This document shows positions 17,316 through 25,805 of a stretch of DNA of 64,000 bases, piece by piece. Each line of letters opens with the position of its first letter. Within the stretch, counting starts at the first letter, position 1. Location: positions 1-64,000 of the forward strand of contig NZ_LOJP01000014.1 in the NCBI RefSeq assembly GCF_001553785.1, given 5' to 3'. This stretch comes from Actinoplanes sp. TFC3 (GTDB lineage: Bacteria; Actinomycetota; Actinomycetes; Mycobacteriales; Micromonosporaceae). Below the pieces are notes generated by a model that saw only the letters and a program-made list of their open reading frames with translations, searched no databases and was not told the DNA's origin. Both the position numbers and the translations under genes were made by a program.

Positions 17316-18497
17316 GTGGACCTGGCCCGCTCGATGACCGACGAGACCGTGCTGCGTGCCCTCATGCAGCACCGCCGCCTGACCCGCGCCGAGCTCGCCG
17401 CGCACACCGGCATCTCCAAGCCCACAGCGGGCGAAAGCGTGCGCCGTCTGAGCGCCGCCGGCCTGCTCGCCGACACCGGCGAACGCACCCCCGGCGGGCG
17501 CGGCAAGGGCCGGGTGGGCTCCTACTACGCCCTCACCCCGGACGCCGGCACCGCGCTGGCCGTCAGCATCGGCCCCTCCGGCGCGGTGGCCGAACAGGTC
17601 GACGCCTACGGCGACACGGTGGCCCGCGCCCGGCGTCCGCTGCGCACCCCCACCGAGCCCGAAGCGGTCGCCGCGGCGCTGCACGAGCTGACCGCGCTTG
17701 CCGGACCGCTGCCCCGGCTGGCGGTGGTCAGCGCCGCCGACCCGGTGGACCGGCGTACCGGGCGCCTGCGCAAGATGCCCGACGCCCCGTTCCTGCTCGG
17801 CGACCTCGATCCGGTGGCGGTGCTGTCACCGTACGTCGCCGGTCCGATCACCGTCGACAACGACGTCAACTGGGCCGCCCGCGCCGAACGCGACGCCACC
17901 GAGGGGCGCACCGACTTCGCTTACCTGCACCTGGGCGTGGGCCTGGGCGGCGCGGTGGTCAGCGACGGCGAGGTGCGGCGCGGTCACGGCGGCCTGGCCG
18001 GCGAACTCGCCCACCTGGTGACCACCGGCCCGAACGGCGACGCCACCGGCTTCATTCAGGTGTTCGGCGAACTCGGCCTGCGCCTGCCCGGTTCGACCGC
18101 CATCGACACCGCCCGGCTGCTGGCCGCGGTCACCGGTGACGACCCGGACGCCTCGGCCACCCGCTCGCTGATCGCCCGCGCCGTGGCCGGGGTGGTGGCG
18201 GCGGTGGTGGCGCTCACCGACCCGGCCGAAGTGATCCTCGGCGGCTCCTGGGGCCCGCACCCGGCCATCCTCGACGCTGTCAGCGCGGTGGTCGCCCGCC
18301 AGCCCCGCCCGGTCCCCCTGCACGCGGCCACCGTGACGGCCGAACCGTCCCTGACCGGAGCCCGCACCGACGCCATAACCCGCCTGCGCACCGCCATCAT
18401 CACTGCCAGTCAGCCCCCGGGCCCCGCCGCCGATGCCGGGCCGCTGAGCCAGGCCGGTGACCGGTGGGTCAGGCTTGCTGGGCCAGCAGGCGCGTGA
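17316..18497 (+). CDS. ROK family transcriptional regulator
   Basis: 393 aa. N-terminal winged HTH ('TVLRALMQHRRLTRAELAAHTGISKPTAGESVRRL') is followed by a ROK sugar-kinase-like domain with 'HLGVGLGGAVVSDGEVRRGHGGLAGELAHL'. The zinc motif CxCGxxGCxE that normally follows is absent, replaced by 'TTGPNGDATGFIQV', so a structural zinc is unlikely and the ligand pocket may differ. Leaderless GTG start (TAGAAT-N6-GTG). It is divergent from the DUF1479 gene. The last 29 bp overlap the convergent HAD gene tail to tail. The ligand is unknown. Confidence 0.88.
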   Translation: MDLARSMTDETVLRALMQHRRLTRAELAAHTGISKPTAGESVRRLSAAGLLADTGERTPGGRGKGRVGSYYALTPDAGTALAVSIGPSGAVAEQVDAYGDTVARARRPLRTPTEPEAVAAALHELTALAGPLPRLAVVSAADPVDRRTGRLRKMPDAPFLLGDLDPVAVLSPYVAGPITVDNDVNWAARAERDATEGRTDFAYLHLGVGLGGAVVSDGEVRRGHGGLAGELAHLVTTGPNGDATGFIQVFGELGLRLPGSTAIDTARLLAAVTGDDPDASATRSLIARAVAGVVAAVVALTDPAEVILGGSWGPHPAILDAVSAVVARQPRPVPLHAATVTAEPSLTGARTDAITRLRTAIITASQPPGPAADAGPLSQAGDRWVRLAGPAGA

Positions 18498-19302
18498 GGG
18501 TGGTGACCACGCCGTACTCCCGATGCGAAGGCGCCTGGAAGCGCGCCCGCCGCGCCACCTCCGGATGGGCGTCGGCCATCGCGAACGACCATTCGGCGGC
18601 GTCGAGCATCTCCAGGTCGTTGAGGTAGTCGCCGAACGCCGCGGTCTGCGCCGGTGTGATGCCCAGCGCCGACTGCAGGGCCCGCACCGCCGCGCCCTTG
18701 TCGGCGGTCGCGCTCATCAAGTCGATCCAGTGCACCCCGGAGACCACCACGCGGTTCTTGTCCGAGCGCAAGCGGCTCAGGTGCGGCGCGGTCTGCTGCT
18801 CGGCGTTGCCGAAGTCGTACACGGCGACCTTGAGGATCTCGTCGTCGACGGCCGCCAGGTCGCAAACCACCTCGAGGGCGGCGTAGTACTTGCGGGCCTC
18901 GCCCAGGAACGCGTCGTCGGTGCGGGACACGTACGCCGACCGCTTGCCGCACACCACCACGCCGAGGTCCGGCCCGTCCGCGGCCAGTTCGTCCAGGGCC
19001 ACCAGCACCCCCCGGACGAACGCGCCATCGAGGGGATCGGAACTGATCTCCACGCCGTCGCGGACCACGTACGAGCCGTTCTCGGCGATGAACGGCATCC
19101 CCTCGGCGGCGTGGGCGAACTCGCGGTGCAGCGTCGCGTACTGGCGCCCGCTGGCCGGCACGAACAGGACTCCCCGGGCCCGCATGTCCGCCAGCAACGG
19201 CCACAGCCCGTCCGGGACCTGCCCGTGCTCGTCGAGCAGCGTGCCGTCCATATCCGCTACCACGAGCCGCAGATCGAGCGCCGCCTGAACCGAAGCCGTC
19301 AT
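18469..19302 (-). CDS. HAD-superfamily Cof-type phosphatase
   Basis: 277 aa from ATG 19302, chosen because TAGCGT lies 7 nt upstream (leaderless); a GTG nine bases earlier is the alternative. Motif I 'DMDGTLLD', motif II 'ASGRQ', motif III Lys in 'SATADKGAAV', motif IV 'FGDYLNDLEML' are all intact, with the alpha/beta C2-type cap (HAD-IIB). Such enzymes dephosphorylate sugar phosphates or nucleotides in the cytoplasm; the substrate cannot be read. Its 3' end overlaps the ROK gene. Confidence 0.88.
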   Translation of the reverse strand: MTASVQAALDLRLVVADMDGTLLDEHGQVPDGLWPLLADMRARGVLFVPASGRQYATLHREFAHAAEGMPFIAENGSYVVRDGVEISSDPLDGAFVRGVLVALDELAADGPDLGVVVCGKRSAYVSRTDDAFLGEARKYYAALEVVCDLAAVDDEILKVAVYDFGNAEQQTAPHLSRLRSDKNRVVVSGVHWIDLMSATADKGAAVRALQSALGITPAQTAAFGDYLNDLEMLDAAEWSFAMADAHPEVARRARFQAPSHREYGVVTTLTRLLAQQA

Positions 19303-19377
19303 ACGTGGCACGCTATCCGGCGTCCGGGGCAGGCTTGCAGGCCGTGCGACAAAAGGTGAGCCGCCTGACTACACCTC

Positions 19378-20388
19378 TCAGAGAGATCCCGCGAAGCTCG
19401 GCAGCGGCCCGAACCGTCCCCGCCGGCGAATCCCTGTTGACCCGCGTTCCACCAGCCGCACCGGCAACAACACCGGCCCGGCAACCGGCGATCCTTCGAT
19501 CAAATTCAGCAGCCGCCGTACGCCCACAGCCCCCATCTCCCGCAGCGGCGCCGCCACAGTGGTCAGCCCCGGAGTGATCAGCTCCGCCGCCGCCACGTTG
19601 CCGAAGCCGACCACGTTCACCTCCTGCGGGACCTGGATGCCACGGGCGGTCAGGGCGCGGATGAGCCCGATCGCGATCAGGTCGTCGTACGCGATGATCG
19701 CCGTGGCCGGATGGTGCAGCCACTCCCCCGCAGCGGCCATGCCCCCGGCGGTGGTGGCCGGGAACGGGCCGATGCGCCGCGACTGGACGCCGTACTCGCA
19801 GCCGGCCTGGCGCAGCGCCCGCCGGTGCATGCCGTCCGCCCAGCATCCGGCCGGGCCGCCCACATAGGTGACCGATTCGTGGCCCAGGGCGGCCAGGTGG
19901 GCCATCACCTGGCGCATGCCGTCGGCGATGTCGGCGATGACGGCCGGCACAGCGGCGCACAGCCGGTCGACCAGCACCGCCGGGCGCTGGGCGGCCAGCC
20001 GGAGCAGGTCGTCGTCGCCGGGGGTGCCGGACATGATCAGCGCGCCGTCGACGGTGGCCAGGGCCCGGTCGAACGCCTCGCCCGGGCCGTGGGCAACCAC
20101 CGTGATGTACCCGGCCTCGCCCGCGGCGTCCTGCGCGCCCCGCATCACCTCGGCGGTGACCGGGTCGGTGACGTCGCTGGCGATCAGGGCGAGCATCGAG
20201 GTACGGCCGGTGGGCAGCGCCCGGGCCAGCGGGTTCATCCGGAAGCCGAGCTCGTCGACGGCGTTCCTGATGCGCGCCACGGTGCTGTCGGCCACCCGGC
20301 CGGGGCGGGTCAGGGCACGCGAAACCGTCGACGCGGCCACCCCGGCGGACCTGGCGACGTCGTAGATCGTGGGCGCCCGATCTGCCAT
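19378..20388 (-). CDS. LacI family transcriptional regulator
   Basis: 336 aa from ATG 20388 (leaderless: TAGCCT then 7 nt). HTH and hinge: 'PTIYDVARSAGVAASTVSRALTRPGRVADSTVARIRNAVDELGF'. It has a periplasmic-binding-like core with 'AIIAYDDLIAIGLIRALTARGIQVPQEVNVVGFGN'. The family senses sugars or nucleosides. No transporter or hydrolase is immediately adjacent except the HAD phosphatase downstream on the same strand, so its target is open. Confidence 0.9.
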   Translation of the reverse strand: MADRAPTIYDVARSAGVAASTVSRALTRPGRVADSTVARIRNAVDELGFRMNPLARALPTGRTSMLALIASDVTDPVTAEVMRGAQDAAGEAGYITVVAHGPGEAFDRALATVDGALIMSGTPGDDDLLRLAAQRPAVLVDRLCAAVPAVIADIADGMRQVMAHLAALGHESVTYVGGPAGCWADGMHRRALRQAGCEYGVQSRRIGPFPATTAGGMAAAGEWLHHPATAIIAYDDLIAIGLIRALTARGIQVPQEVNVVGFGNVAAAELITPGLTTVAAPLREMGAVGVRRLLNLIEGSPVAGPVLLPVRLVERGSTGIRRRGRFGPLPSFAGSL

Positions 20389-20483
20389 AGCCTGCAGGCT
20401 AACCGGAACACGGCTCGCGTCAGGCCGGATCAACCAGAGCCGTCCGGCTCGATCGGCGATCCGGGCGTCGCACCGCCGGAGAA

Positions 20484-20648
20484 TCAGCCGGCCTCGCCGG
20501 GCGATGCCGGGGCGGGCTGCAGGTCGAACGGGTGCCGCAGCCGGGCCATCGCCTCGTCGCTGTGGTCGGCCGCGACGAGGCGCGGGGTGGCGTCGTCGCC
20601 GACGGGCTCGGTGCGGAACTGCGGGACGGACAGGACTTCGGGAACCAT
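20484..20648 (-). CDS. Small protein, 54 aa, unknown
   Basis: ATG with AGGAG 9 nt upstream and a stop 54 codons later. It begins MVPEVLSVPQFRTEPV and is Pro/Ala/Asp rich, with no membrane segment, no Cys and no recognisable motif. Codon use is GC3-rich like real genes here. A GGTTCTGTTTC motif lies about 25 nt upstream. A short regulatory protein or peptide precursor is possible, but nothing supports either. Confidence 0.45.
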   Translation of the reverse strand: MVPEVLSVPQFRTEPVGDDATPRLVAADHSDEAMARLRHPFDLQPAPASPGEAG

Positions 20649-20764
20649 GCTGTGCGGCTCCTGCTGGTAGTAGAAACAGAACCCGGGGGGCTTACCCCTT
20701 TTGTGCCACCGGGAAGCGTCGCTCGATCGAGGGACCGCCGACCGGCCGGCTGCTACAAAGGGTC

Positions 20765-21118
20765 ATGCGGTCCCCACAGTACGGCGTCGTCCGGGTGATG
20801 ATCGACGGTGGTCGGGAGGTGTGCGTGCGGCTCTTCGGTGAGCTGGACGTGGACTGCCTCGACGACCTGCGCCGCGAGCTGGCCACGGCACGCAACAACC
20901 GTGCCCCGCAGTTCGTGGTGGACCTGGGCGAGACCCGGTTCCTGGCGTCGGAGGCGATCGGGGCGCTGCTGGAAGGCTGTCTGCGCGCCCGGGACGCGGG
21001 CAAGCAAGTGGAGATCGTCAACGCGCGGGGCATTGTTCGTACCGTCCTGCAGGTGACCGGTGTTCTGGATCTTTTCACCGTGGCCGTCGCACCGCTCGGA
21101 CTGCGCTGGGCCACCTGA
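20765..21118 (+). CDS. STAS-domain anti-sigma factor antagonist
   Basis: 117 aa, a single STAS domain. 'VRLFGELDVDCLDDLRREL' and 'FVVDLGETRFLASEAIGALLEG' match the SpoIIAA/RsbV pattern. Ser in 'FLASEA' occupies the site phosphorylated by anti-sigma kinases. Partner-switching control of a sigma factor is the expected role. No kinase is next to it. The ribosome binding site is weak (AAAGGG only 3 nt from the ATG), so a later GTG cannot be excluded. Confidence 0.82.
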   Translation: MRSPQYGVVRVMIDGGREVCVRLFGELDVDCLDDLRRELATARNNRAPQFVVDLGETRFLASEAIGALLEGCLRARDAGKQVEIVNARGIVRTVLQVTGVLDLFTVAVAPLGLRWAT

Positions 21119-21151
21119 AGGGCCGGTTCGTAACGGCGGGCGGGGGGTGCC

Positions 21152-21958
21152 ATGATGGTCGCCATGACGGCGATCGACTCGACGGTTCCGCACCCGGCCC
21201 GCCGCTACAACTACTGGCTCGGCGGCAAGGACAACTTCGCCGCCGACCGCGCTTCCGGTGACGAACTGGAGGCTGCTTTCCCCAATGTCCGCAAGGGAGC
21301 ACTGGCCAACCGGGCGATGCTGCGCCGGGCCACCCGCTTCCTGGCCGCCGAGGCGGGCATCCGGCAGTTCCTGGACATCGGCACCGGCCTGCCGACCGCC
21401 GACAACACCCATGAGGTGGCGCAGAGCGTCGCGCCGGAGAGCCGGATCGTCTATGTCGACAATGATCCGCTGGTCATGGTGCACGCGCGGGCCCTGCTGA
21501 CCACCAGCCCGCAGGGCCGCACCTCCTACATCGAGGCGGACCTGCGCGACCCGGACGCGATCCTGGCCGACCGCACGTTGCGTGACACCCTGGACCTGAG
21601 CCAACCGGTTGCGCTGATGCTCATCGCGGTGCTGCATTTCGTGCACGGTCACGGTGCGGCCAAGCCGATCGTGCAGCGCCTGCTTGCGGATCTGCCCGCC
21701 GGCAGCTTCCTGGTGGCAACCCATGCGACCTCCGACTTCGGTACACCGGAGCAGGCGGCCCTCTACCAGCAGATGGTCGAGCAGGGGCGCAGTGACGTGT
21801 GGACCCGCCCCCGCGACGAGGTCGCCGAGCTGTTCGAGGGTCTGGAGCTCATCGACCCCGGTGTTGTCCCGGCCAGCAAGTGGCGCCCGGGCCCCGGCGA
21901 CCCCGCGTTCGCCGACAACGAGGTGAACGTGTGGTCGGGGGTCGGCCGCAAGCCATGA
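21152..21958 (+). CDS. DUF574 (Methyltransf_19) SAM-dependent methyltransferase-like protein
   Basis: 268 aa. 'HPARRYNYWLGGKDNFAADR' is the hallmark N-terminus of this actinomycete family. The SAM fold shows as 'FLDIGTGLPTADNTHEVAQ' (motif I) and 'IVYVDNDPLVM' (motif II acidic). Family members are numerous in Streptomyces and Actinoplanes, and their substrates are mostly unknown. The ATG of the following GNAT gene overlaps its stop (ATGA), so the two are co-translated. Confidence 0.9.
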   Translation: MMVAMTAIDSTVPHPARRYNYWLGGKDNFAADRASGDELEAAFPNVRKGALANRAMLRRATRFLAAEAGIRQFLDIGTGLPTADNTHEVAQSVAPESRIVYVDNDPLVMVHARALLTTSPQGRTSYIEADLRDPDAILADRTLRDTLDLSQPVALMLIAVLHFVHGHGAAKPIVQRLLADLPAGSFLVATHATSDFGTPEQAALYQQMVEQGRSDVWTRPRDEVAELFEGLELIDPGVVPASKWRPGPGDPAFADNEVNVWSGVGRKP

Positions 21959-22449
21959 GCGTGCACCCGGTGGCGATGACCGCCGCGCACGCCGGGGCGG
22001 TGCTGGCAATCTACGCGGCGGGCATCGCCACCGGGGACGCCACCTTCGAGACCGAGGTGCCGGACTGGGCCGCCTTCGAGCGCACCAAGCTGACCGGCCA
22101 CAGTTTCGTAGCGCTCGACGGCGACGGCCCGGTGCTCGGCTGGGTGGCCTGCTCACCGGCGTCGGCCCGGCGCGCCTACGCCGGTGTGGTCGAACACTCG
22201 ATCTATGTGGATCCGGCGGCCGCCGGTCGCGGGGTGGGACGCCTGTTGCTGCAGAAGCTGATCACCTCCACCGAGGCGGCCGGCATCTGGACGGTGCAGT
22301 CGGGCGTCTTCCCGGAGAACAAGGCCAGCCTGGCCCTGCACGACCGCTGCGGTTTCCGCCGGGTGGGCACCCGCGAACGGGTCGCCCGGCTCGATGGCGT
22401 GTGGCGCGACGTCGTCCTGCTGGAACGTCGCAGCCCCCTGATCAGCTGA
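21955..22449 (+). CDS. GNAT N-acetyltransferase, Pat/PhnO-like
   Basis: 164 aa. The layout resembles phosphinothricin/methionine-sulfone acetyltransferases: 'HAGAVLAIYAAGIATGDATFETEVPDWAAFERTKL', then 'EHSIYVDPAAAGRGVGRLLLQKLI' (acetyl-CoA loop R-G-V-G-R) and 'NKASLALHDRCGFRRVGT'. It probably acetylates a small amino-acid-like amine. It is joined to the DUF574 gene by ATGA overlap. Confidence 0.87.
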   Translation: MSVHPVAMTAAHAGAVLAIYAAGIATGDATFETEVPDWAAFERTKLTGHSFVALDGDGPVLGWVACSPASARRAYAGVVEHSIYVDPAAAGRGVGRLLLQKLITSTEAAGIWTVQSGVFPENKASLALHDRCGFRRVGTRERVARLDGVWRDVVLLERRSPLIS

Positions 22450-22465
22450 TCCGCAACGCCTCGGC

Positions 22466-23038
22466 TCAGCCGTTCCGCAACGCCTCGGCGATTGCCGGGG
22501 CGCCGGTGCGGGTGCTCCGGTCGGAGTGGACGTCAACGAGGCGGACCACGCCGGTGCGGCCGGCCACCACCACCGCCGGGTAGGGCAGGGTGGAGCGTCC
22601 GGTGCCCAGCGCCGCGGTGGTGGCCGGGCTGCTGAAGCCGATGTTGAACGCGTCGATCAGCGCGTGGCGGGGGTCGGAGGCGACCAGCATGCTCAGCCCG
22701 GCGCGGTGTTTGAGCTCGGCGAGGCGCTCGGGGCGCTGAGGGCTGACCGCGACGATGTGCGCGTCGATTCCGGAAAGACTCTTCTCGTACGCGGTGAGAG
22801 CCTGTTCGCAGCCGGCGGCACCGGCATGGGCGAAGAAGATCAGCACGAGCGGGCCGGTGTGCAGCAGGCGGCGCAGGAAGATCGGGCCCAGGTCGGCTTC
22901 CACCAGGGGCAGATCGGGCACCTGGGCACCCGGGGAGATCATGCGGCTCCAGACAGCGTCGCGTTCCAACTGATGGCGGAACGCGGCGTCGGTGGCGGTG
23001 CGGGCTTGCACGTCAGGGCGGGCCGAGGTGACGGTCAT
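22466..23038 (-). CDS. Redoxin/peroxiredoxin-like protein lacking the first active-site Cys
   Basis: 190 aa, thioredoxin-fold AhpC/TSA-like: 'ISPGAQVPDLPLVEADLGPIF', 'GPLVLIFFAHAGAAGCEQAL', 'DAHIVAVSPQRPERLAELKHRAGLSMLVASDP'. In the peroxiredoxin-like family the equivalent loop is usually RGxWCPYC; here only the second Cys remains (A-A-G-C) and there is no other Cys in the loop. Peroxidase activity is therefore doubtful or uses a single Cys. Leaderless ATG: TAGGCT (minus strand, 23051-23046) then 7 nt. Confidence 0.8.
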   Translation of the reverse strand: MTVTSARPDVQARTATDAAFRHQLERDAVWSRMISPGAQVPDLPLVEADLGPIFLRRLLHTGPLVLIFFAHAGAAGCEQALTAYEKSLSGIDAHIVAVSPQRPERLAELKHRAGLSMLVASDPRHALIDAFNIGFSSPATTAALGTGRSTLPYPAVVVAGRTGVVRLVDVHSDRSTRTGAPAIAEALRNG

Positions 23039-23145
23039 GGGACTCAGCCTACCCGGTACCGACCCGCATTTCCTATAGGTTTAATATGCTTAACGAACCG
23101 TTCGCCGGGCGTTGGCCTGCCCCTTGTGACGCGGCTTGCACGGCG

Positions 23146-25746
23146 TTATCCGGGGCCATAAGCGGTCAGGCCGTACCAGGCGACGTACTCCTCGGCACCG
23201 CCCTCGGCCAGGGCACTGCGCGCATGCCACACCGCGCTGGGCATGGTCTCACCGCGGGCCAACTGCTGGTGCAGCACGGTCATCGCGCCCGCCGACGCGC
23301 CATCCGGGATCGGCACGTCGGCCGCGGCCACCCCGGTGCTGCCGTGCGACATCAGGGCACTGGCAAAACCCAGCACTTCATTTCCCATGTACGGCTGCTG
23401 CGCCCCGGAGTGACATGACGCCAGCACCACCCGGTGCGGGGCGATGCCGTGAGCCAGCATCTCGTACAAGGTGACCGGCCCGTCGGCCAGTTGCAGCGCG
23501 GAGAACAACGGGCTGTCCGAGCGGAACCGGCCGTGGCACGCGAAGTGAGCCAGCCCCGCGTTCTTCACCAGCGCCAGCGTTGCCTCGGCGGTGCTCTGCG
23601 GCGGCAGCAGCACCCGGGCCCCGTCGTACTCGCCCGCAACCGCCTTGACCTCAGCACCCGCGCCGTCGAGATCCGGGCCGGCGATCACCACGACCGGCGG
23701 CTTCGTCCCGCTCGCCCGGCCCCGGCGGGCGTGCGCCCAGAGCCCCGCCGACGGCACCACCGACACCGGCGCCGAGTGCAGCGCGGACCACGGCACACCG
23801 AGCAACTGCGTCGAGGGCACCACGACCAGCGGTACGTCCGCCGGCACCCCCAGCGGCTCGACCAGCAGCCGGGCCAGCTCGTCCACCGCGTCCTGGGTGG
23901 CTGTGCGCGCAGCCGCACCGAACCGGGTGCCGCTGAGCAGCCGCCGCAGCCCGAACTCGGCCGCCGCCAGCTCCCCCTGCACCGCCGCCACCGTGCCCAG
24001 CTCGATCACCCGCGTCCGGCGCGGGGCCACCACCACGGCCAGCACCCGCTCCCCCATCACCGCATACTCGACCAGCCACTGCCCGTCCAGCGAGCGCCGC
24101 AGCTCGGGCAGGCTCGCCGGGGCCGTGGCCTCCCCGCCGTCACCCTGCTCCCCCGACCACGAGCGGCGGCGGATCCGGGCCTCCAGCGCGCTCTGCCGGC
24201 TCAGCAGCGCCGCCGGTTCCTCACCACGGTCCAGCCTGGCGTCACGCAACTCCTGCTCGACGTGCCGCAACGCGACCACGTCCTCGTCCACCCCGGTCGC
24301 CGGGGGATGCACCCGCAGCAGCGCCGCGGCCCGGGTGCGTTCCAGCCACTCGAAGATCCGCCCCGGCGAGCCGCCGGGCAGCAGGGTGCGCAGCCCGACC
24401 TCCCCCAGCTCGGCGCCGTGCCCGGAAGCCAGGACACGCAACTCCAGCGAGGGCAGCGCCGCGCGGTGCCGGGAAAGATCGCGCAGACCTCGTACGCAGG
24501 CTCGCAGCACGTGATCAGGGTTCTCCGCCTCGGCCAGCAGGGCCCGGGCCAGGTGACCGCGCAGACGCACCAGCAGCGACTGACCCTTGGCGAGTTCGCC
24601 GACCGCCACCAGTTCGCTGCGGGCGGTGTCATGGCGGTGCAGCGCCAGCGCGGCGCGCCCGGCTGCCAGCCGGGCATAGGCGGCTTCCTCGCGCAGGCCC
24701 TGGCGTTCCAACGTGGAAGCCGCCCGGCGCAGACGGTGCAGGACAGCTGCGGACGTACCGTCCACAGCCGCGCGGGCCTCCGCTTCCACCACCGCGGCCC
24801 GCGCCGCCCAGGCCGGGCGCCGCTGCCGGCGGAAATCGCGCACCGCCGCCTGTGCATCCGCCACGGCAGTCGCCGAATCCCCGAGTTCCAGCGCCAGCCG
24901 GGCGCACCGCAGCCGCGCCTCGGCGGCCATCAACCGGGCGCCGTGCTTCTCGAACTCCACCCGCGCCGAGCGGGCCGCCACCGTCGCCTCGTTGAGCAGA
25001 CGCAGGTCACGCAGCACATCGGCATACTCGACGTGATGCTCGCCCAGCGGCAGCCCGGCCTCGGCGTGCAGACGCCCGGCCTCCTCGAAGCGGCGCACGC
25101 TCTCGGCCAGGCGCCCGGCGTGATAGCTCGACCAGGCGTGGCTGTTGGCCACGATCGCGGTGTAGCGGGCCCCCAGCTCCCGGGCCAGCCCCGCGGCGCG
25201 GTCCAGGTAGCCCAGCGCGTCGTCCGGGCGCCCGCGCAGGGTGTGGATGTTGGCGAGGTTGTTGGCCGCCTTGACCCACACCACCGGCGGGCTGGCCGGA
25301 TCGTCGAGCACCTGCGTGTACGCCCCCGCGGCGTCCTCCAGCCGGCCCCGGTTGTGATCGAGCACGGCTAGCTGGAAGCGGATCTCGGGCCGCCCGGCCG
25401 GGTCGGCGAGGTCCCCGGCACGGCGCAGGTCGCGGGCCGCGGCGTCATAGCGGCCCAGCTCCTGCAGCGCCACCGAACGGGTGACCAGCACATCGGCGAG
25501 CCGGCGGGACAGTACACTGCGGTCCGCCAGCCGCACCGCGCGGTCGAGCAGCCGGCGGGCGCCCTCATTGTCCAAGGTGACGTGACGCACGTACGCGACG
25601 GCCCGCAGGCTCGCCACCAACGCCTCGGTGTCGCCGGCCGCCGTGGCGTACGCCACCAGTTTCTCGGCCTCCGCGGCGTATCTGGCCGGATCGACCACGA
25701 CTCTGTTGTAGGCAGCGTCAGCCTGATCTCGCAGATTTGCATACAT
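23146..25746 (-). CDS. TPR-CHAT domain protein (caspase-like peptidase fold)
   Basis: 866 aa. Residues ~30-430 are helical repeats of TPR type (for example 'ALVTRSVALQELGRYDAAARDLRRA', read from the VLVTRSVAL region on). The C-terminal ~270 residues are a CHAT domain with the catalytic dyad His738 in 'HFACHGRF' and Cys778 in 'VLASCHSGA', both intact. CHAT domains are cysteine peptidases of the caspase/separase clan; in bacterial conflict systems they act as proteolytic effectors with TPR regions as sensor or substrate grip. The start codon lies 59 bp from that of a divergent subtilase, suggesting shared control. No signal peptide, so it is cytoplasmic. Confidence 0.9.
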   Translation of the reverse strand: MYANLRDQADAAYNRVVVDPARYAAEAEKLVAYATAAGDTEALVASLRAVAYVRHVTLDNEGARRLLDRAVRLADRSVLSRRLADVLVTRSVALQELGRYDAAARDLRRAGDLADPAGRPEIRFQLAVLDHNRGRLEDAAGAYTQVLDDPASPPVVWVKAANNLANIHTLRGRPDDALGYLDRAAGLARELGARYTAIVANSHAWSSYHAGRLAESVRRFEEAGRLHAEAGLPLGEHHVEYADVLRDLRLLNEATVAARSARVEFEKHGARLMAAEARLRCARLALELGDSATAVADAQAAVRDFRRQRRPAWAARAAVVEAEARAAVDGTSAAVLHRLRRAASTLERQGLREEAAYARLAAGRAALALHRHDTARSELVAVGELAKGQSLLVRLRGHLARALLAEAENPDHVLRACVRGLRDLSRHRAALPSLELRVLASGHGAELGEVGLRTLLPGGSPGRIFEWLERTRAAALLRVHPPATGVDEDVVALRHVEQELRDARLDRGEEPAALLSRQSALEARIRRRSWSGEQGDGGEATAPASLPELRRSLDGQWLVEYAVMGERVLAVVVAPRRTRVIELGTVAAVQGELAAAEFGLRRLLSGTRFGAAARTATQDAVDELARLLVEPLGVPADVPLVVVPSTQLLGVPWSALHSAPVSVVPSAGLWAHARRGRASGTKPPVVVIAGPDLDGAGAEVKAVAGEYDGARVLLPPQSTAEATLALVKNAGLAHFACHGRFRSDSPLFSALQLADGPVTLYEMLAHGIAPHRVVLASCHSGAQQPYMGNEVLGFASALMSHGSTGVAAADVPIPDGASAGAMTVLHQQLARGETMPSAVWHARSALAEGGAEEYVAWYGLTAYGPG

Positions 25747-25805
25747 GAAAGCCGCCCCGCCTTCCCCAGAAGCACGAGAGTACCGATGACAAGGGAGAAG
25801 AATCC

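Noticed and set aside
23434..25371. 645-aa plus-strand frame opposite the CHAT gene
   Set aside because: Gln/Arg/His-rich antisense shadow of a clear TPR-CHAT protein.
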